A stretch of 64,000 nt of DNA from Adiantum capillus-veneris (taxonomy: Eukaryota > Streptophyta > Polypodiopsida > Polypodiales > Pteridaceae), in assembly GCA_014529385.2 (NCBI GenBank), contig CM043946.1:37276058-37340057 (forward strand). The letters run 5' to 3'. Below are positions 59,850 to 64,000 of this stretch, piece after piece (the stretch's first letter is position 1; every line of letters begins with the position of its first letter). The translations under genes were made by a program, and so were the position numbers. Under the pieces are notes generated by a model, which searched no databases, was not told the origin of the DNA, and was given only the letters and a program-made list of their open reading frames with translations.

Positions 59850-62437
59850 GTATGTTTTGAGTTTCTTGTGCATGTTAGTGTTCTTGTTACTGATTTGATA
59901 CTCTTAATGTTAGATTTTGCTTTATATAGTATTGATTGAATTTGTATTTTGTATCTCAAGCATTCAAGGTTTGAATGTAAATAGTAAATTACTTGAGTTT
60001 TTGAAATGGTGGATCTGTAGACTAAAACTATAACATTTAATACTCACAAAGACTTAATTACTTAAGAGCTTGAACTCAATAAGTTTTGGACCTTTTATCA
60101 ATACCCCCTTGATATGATACATTAGATCGTAGCATGGTTAAATGGTGATGATGCTTCAAAATTGAACCTAGCTTAGACAGGTGCTCGAGCCTAATTTAAA
60201 CTAACCTTGCTAGAAGGGAGCTTATGTTTGGACTTTGAGAACTAGCATAAGTAATTCAATTAGAGCATAGATTAGACATGTGGTGGTGGCCGGCCTTAGA
60301 GACCAAAATCTTAATGAGCTTGGAAAGGTATTTAAGTACTGCAATTTACTTAGTTTTAGTACTCATTAAATGCATAGCTTGACAAAAGGTGGACCTTACA
60401 TGGATCCTAATTTCAAGAGGTGTGGTAGACCTTCAAAACAAGCTCATATAGCTTGGACATGTGGTAGACCTTGCATGAAGACTAGTTTAGTCAAGTGTGG
60501 TACACCTTGTAACCAACACCCATTTGTTATATTAGCTTGGACAAGTGGTGGACCTTGCTTTTATGTTTCAATGGAGCATATTTTGGACAGGTGGTAGGAC
60601 CTTGTTTCTCTCCATGCTTCAATGGAGAGAACTTTAGCTTGGACAAGTGGTGGACCTTGTTTTTATGTTTTAAAGGAGCATATTTCGGGACAAGTGGTAG
60701 ACATAGTTTCTCTCCATGGTTCAATGGAAACCCACCGTAGACAAGTGAAGTACCTTGAAACCAAACCCCATAAATACTACAACCTACTAAATAGGTTGGA
60801 AAATTGGTGGGATATGAAACCTCCATGATAGAGCATAGTATAGGTGAAAACGTAGTGGTCCTTATATCAATTACCCATGCATAGCTTGGACAAGTGGTGG
60901 ACCTTGATTCTCTCTATGTTTCAATGGATCCTATCTTGGACTAGAGATATATCTTACTTAGTTCCATGCTTCAATGGATTGTAGCTTGGATAAGGAGTGG
61001 AACTTCAAACAAAACTCCACAGCATAGCATATATTAACAATTCATGGGTTTTATAGAGATTGTCTTGCCTATTTTGGAGAGTTGGTACACCTTTATTCTC
61101 CATTCTTCAATGGATCTGAGGTTGGACAAGCGGAGCTGGAGAAGTGGTCAACCTTAAAATGAAACCTCCCGTGCTACAACCCATCATAGATCGTATATGT
61201 AGTGGACCTTGAAACTCTTTTATGTCCCTAGCTTAGAGAAGCATTGCACTCTTGATTATCTCCATACATGAAGGCAAGGTTGGACAAGCGGTGGACCTTC
61301 AAACCAGAATCTCTATGCAATAATAGGCAAGTGGTGGAGCTTGTTTTCTCCATGTTCCAATGGAGCCTAGCTTAAACAAACAATGGAGCTTGCTTCTCTC
61401 CATGTTTCAATGGATCCTAGCTTAGAAAAGTGGTGGAGCTTTGGTTCTCTCCATGTTCCAATGGACCATAGCTTAGACAAGTGGTAGACCTTGAAAAACA
61501 CCCCCCGTATACAACATATTATGGGGTTTTCATGTTTCAATGGCTCCTAGCTTGGACAAATGGTAGAGCTTGCTTCTCTTTATGTTTCAATGGATCCAAT
61601 CTTAGCCAAGTGGTGGACCTTGAAACAAGAATCCCCCCCCCCCCCCATGTACAACGTATTATAGGTTTTGAAAGCACTGGGAGAAAATAATAGCTTTGAT
61701 AAGTGGTGGACCTTGCTTCTCTCCATGCTTCAATGGAACCGAGGTTGGACACATGTTGGAGAGAAGATGGTTGCCCATGAAATAAGACCATGCATGCTAT
61801 AATCAATCATATGTTGTACACATGGTGGACCTTGCAATTGTTTTATATGCCTAACTTGGACAAGTGGAGGACCCTTGATTACCTCCAGATATCAACAACA
61901 AGCCAAGTTTGGACAAGTGTAGTACCACCAAACCAGAATCTATATGCTACAATAGAGTATAGGTAGGACACGCGATGAACCTTGATATCAAACCATCCAT
62001 GCTACTAGAGATGATAGGTTTCACATGTGGTGGAACCTTGTATCAATGTTCTATGTGTAGTTTTTGACTAGTGATAGACCTTGAAACTAATCCCTCTAGG
62101 CTACAAGAAAAAAGAGATGGATGAGGAGGCTAGACTACTTTTGTTGCATCAATGCATCCCATGTTACCACATATACTATAGGGTTCTTGGATAAGTGTTG
62201 GATCTTGTGTCAATGCTCCATGTCTAGCTTGGACAAGTGGTGGACCTTGGTTCTCTCTATGCTTCAAATGGGCAATAGATTGGAGACACAGTGGCTTTTT
62301 TTTTTTGGAAACCTTGGAGGCACCATGTAAGAGGCACTCTAAGTCTTCCATACAATGGACCTATTGGACTATAAAATAATGATATTTTTCTTTGATATTG
62401 TCATTATTTTATGCATAATATTTTCTTCTTTTTGCAG
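59850..62437 (+). repeat. Motif-rich intron-like spacer
   Basis: Many copies of TTGGACAAGTGGTGGACC and decayed forms (for example 60,537, 60,638, 60,888, 62,228) alternate with CTCTCCATGTTTCAATGG, the same companion words as array II but without regular spacing. It begins at a donor-like GTATGT and ends TTTTTGCAG, consistent with a single intron. A 14-base C run is at 61,633-61,646. Confidence 0.75.
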
Positions 62438-62994
62438 ACACAAAGGAGTTAAGTGATATAAAAACTAGATGTATTTCACACTATGATTGGCATGAAGATC
62501 CTTTTGGGACACCAACTTTTCCTATTCCCAAAGATGTAATTTTCCATATTAACGGTGTGGATTTTGAAGTGCGACTTTCATGTATTGAAGGAGCTGGTTA
62601 TGGGCTATTTGTGCATACTACCCTGGAAAGTGGTTTGACTATTCTAAACTATGGAGGGCATAAGTATAGATTTCAAGACTGGAAAAAGATATGCAAAATA
62701 TTTCCAAGAGCTTATAAATATTCTCTTCTAGAGGATCCAAACATAGAAGAAGAGGAAGATCAATCATACATTATTGGTTGTGTAGAAGAAGGAAACGTGT
62801 CGGGCTATATAAATAGTTCTCACAGTACAAATGTCTGTCCCAACGTACGCTATACATTTGATCCAAATTTTCCACCTTGGCATAAATGCACCTCTTCACA
62901 CATCAAGTCAGAAGAATATGGCCATGTATGCATTGAGACTATTTGTCAAGTTGAAGCAGGAGAAGAGTTGTTTGCTAACTATAACTTTACTTGA
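62438..62994 (+). CDS. SET-domain protein, terminal exon
   Basis: The frame is open from the splice acceptor at 62,437 to TGA at 62,992. SET-domain landmarks appear in order: IEGAGYGLFVHTTLESG (N-terminal GxGLFA-type motif), ILNYGG, VSGYINSSHSTNVCPNVRY (equivalent to the NHSCxPN block that binds S-adenosylmethionine) and VEAGEELFANYNF (the GEEL-xx-Y active-site block). Known SET proteins methylate lysines in histones or other proteins. In NSSHSTN the central His of the usual NHS is Ser, so activity is uncertain. Upstream exons are unclear; the decayed gene at 57.2-59.8 kb is on the same strand with a compatible donor. Unlike that gene, this exon has no lesions. Confidence 0.85.
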
Positions 62995-63636
62995 CATTGT
63001 AAAGTATTGTACATGGATGGAAATCTCAAGTACATGCATCATTTTCATTTTTCATGGATGAAATCTCAAGTAAATATAACATTTGATTATTGTTTAGTTT
63101 ATGCTCAACGAGAATCTAAAGTGCTCTTATGCTTTGTGTGTTGTCTAACATATTTGACTACCTTGGCCATAGAATCTTGATTCTACTCTAGATTTGTGAT
63201 AAATCTTACCAAAATTTAATCAATGTCTAGGTTGGACAAGTGGTGGGGCTTCAAACATTACTGTCTTAAACAAGTGGAGTTATCTTACTTGAATAAGTGG
63301 TGGCCTTTGAATCCAAATCTAAGCCAAATCTCTAATTATTTTCTTGTAGTCTAGGTTGGACATTTGGTGGACCTTGTATCCATGTTTCCTCAACAAGGGT
63401 GGCTTTTAGTTTTCACTTTAAGTACTCATCTTTAATAAAGTGTAGGATGGAAAATGTTGAGTTAGTAGATTGTATTTTAGACAAGTGGTGTTTGGTGTAC
63501 GAATGCTGAAAATGGTTGCAAGGATTCTAACAACGACTTTACCTTAAATAAATTTCTTACTAGGAGTTCTACATATAAATATGGTGAATAAAATTCTAGT
63601 GGTTTTGAGATACCATTTGTGTGTGTGTTTTCTTAG
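62995..63636. repeat. Spacer with degenerate motif copies
   Basis: TTGGACAAGTGGTGGGGC (63,233), TTGGACATTTGGTGGACC (63,356) and weaker forms are the last occurrences of the motif. The stretch ends at a 3' splice site (GTGTTTTCTTAG) at 63,636. Confidence 0.7.
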
Positions 63637-64000
63637 ATTCACAAACAGGGATGCATAATGCTCCTATGGTTCAGTCAACAACTATAGAATCCATAGATTC
63701 TATGGTTTCTAAAGTGCCCAAGATGGATGATATTTCTATACTAGAGTCTAGTGTTGTGCAACTTGAGCAAGCTTCCAATAATGAGAACCAAGAAATCGAT
63801 GCTTCAAAAATGCAACATACATCAAAAGAGACTGAAAAGTCCACTCACGAGCTATTGCCAATTGGTACTACGTCATGTAGCGTAGATGTTGAGAAATCCA
63901 TGCTTACAATTATATTGGATTTAAATGGTCTATTGTTGAAACGTTTCCCTCAACCATCCTCACACCACAACTCAGTGCAAATGGATTCAAAAAGATATAT
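63637..64000 (+). CDS. FCP1/HAD-phosphatase-like exon, cut by window edge
   Basis: After the acceptor the frame is open to the end of the window, with the first Met at 63,651. The first 75 residues are polar (Ser/Glu/Gln-rich). Then MLTIILDLNGLLLKRFPQP begins a HAD/FCP1-type domain: hydrophobic strand, DLNGLLL. Plant NIF/FCP1-like proteins have LLVLDLNGLL at this point, often with Asn where canonical phosphatases have the second Asp (DxDGT), which may mean weak or no phosphatase activity. The rest of the domain lies outside the window. Confidence 0.72.

Overview
This is nuclear DNA from a land plant. The evidence is plant-type CACTA and Ty3/gypsy elements, introns with GT..AG borders, long (TC)n and (AC)n microsatellites, a captured plant HMA-domain fragment, and a plant-style 'LDLNG' FCP1/HAD-phosphatase exon. 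A seed-free lineage such as a fern or lycophyte seems likely, because DUF7869-type genes and large repeat-filled introns are common there as far as I know, but the sequence does not prove it. There is no convincing intact single-copy host gene. The window is almost entirely mobile elements, their relics and satellite-like arrays.

Layout, left to right. (1) 1-5,503: first copy of a segmental duplication (1-2,421), holding a dead gypsy integrase and a fragment of an unrecognised gene, then low-information sequence and the start of the second copy. (2) 5,507-23,737: a CACTA (En/Spm) transposon with CACTACAAGAGG termini and a TAA target duplication, inserted in the second copy. It carries a degenerate TNP2-type transposase, a TNPA-like gene and a captured HMA fragment. 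A young Ty3/gypsy element of the dual-RNase-H type (11,829-23,139, minus strand, 1,778-aa gag-pol) is nested in it and breaks the TNPA-like gene. (3) 23,738-30,930: the rest of the second copy, a candidate terminal-inverted-repeat element, an inverted copy of the gene fragment, and a second gypsy integrase fragment. (4) 33,350-38,244: a non-autonomous LTR retroelement with a gag-like ORF and no pol, inserted into a short ORF. (5) 39,804-42,801 (minus): a DUF7869-type gene with a frameshift or deletion. (6) 42,890-57,150: tandem arrays built on the motif TTGGACAAGTGGTGGACC, including an 866-bp dimeric higher-order repeat. (7) 57,186-59,849 (plus): a decayed gene with a ParB-like 'DGQH' motif, followed by a SET-domain terminal exon (62,438-62,994) and a FCP1/HAD exon running off the right edge. 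The motif continues through the spacers to about 63.5 kb.

History as I read it: the gypsy integrase decayed, the segment was duplicated, CACTA entered one copy and captured an HMA fragment (order unknown), CACTA decayed, and the gypsy element then inserted very recently, since its LTRs differ at only about eight sites plus one GA-run length.

The most unusual part is 39.8-64 kb. A DUF7869 gene and a ParB-like/SET gene point away from each other, each begins at a 3' splice site, and the 14 kb between them is saturated with one short motif that appears nowhere else in the window. This could be a large uncharacterised mobile element or its remains.
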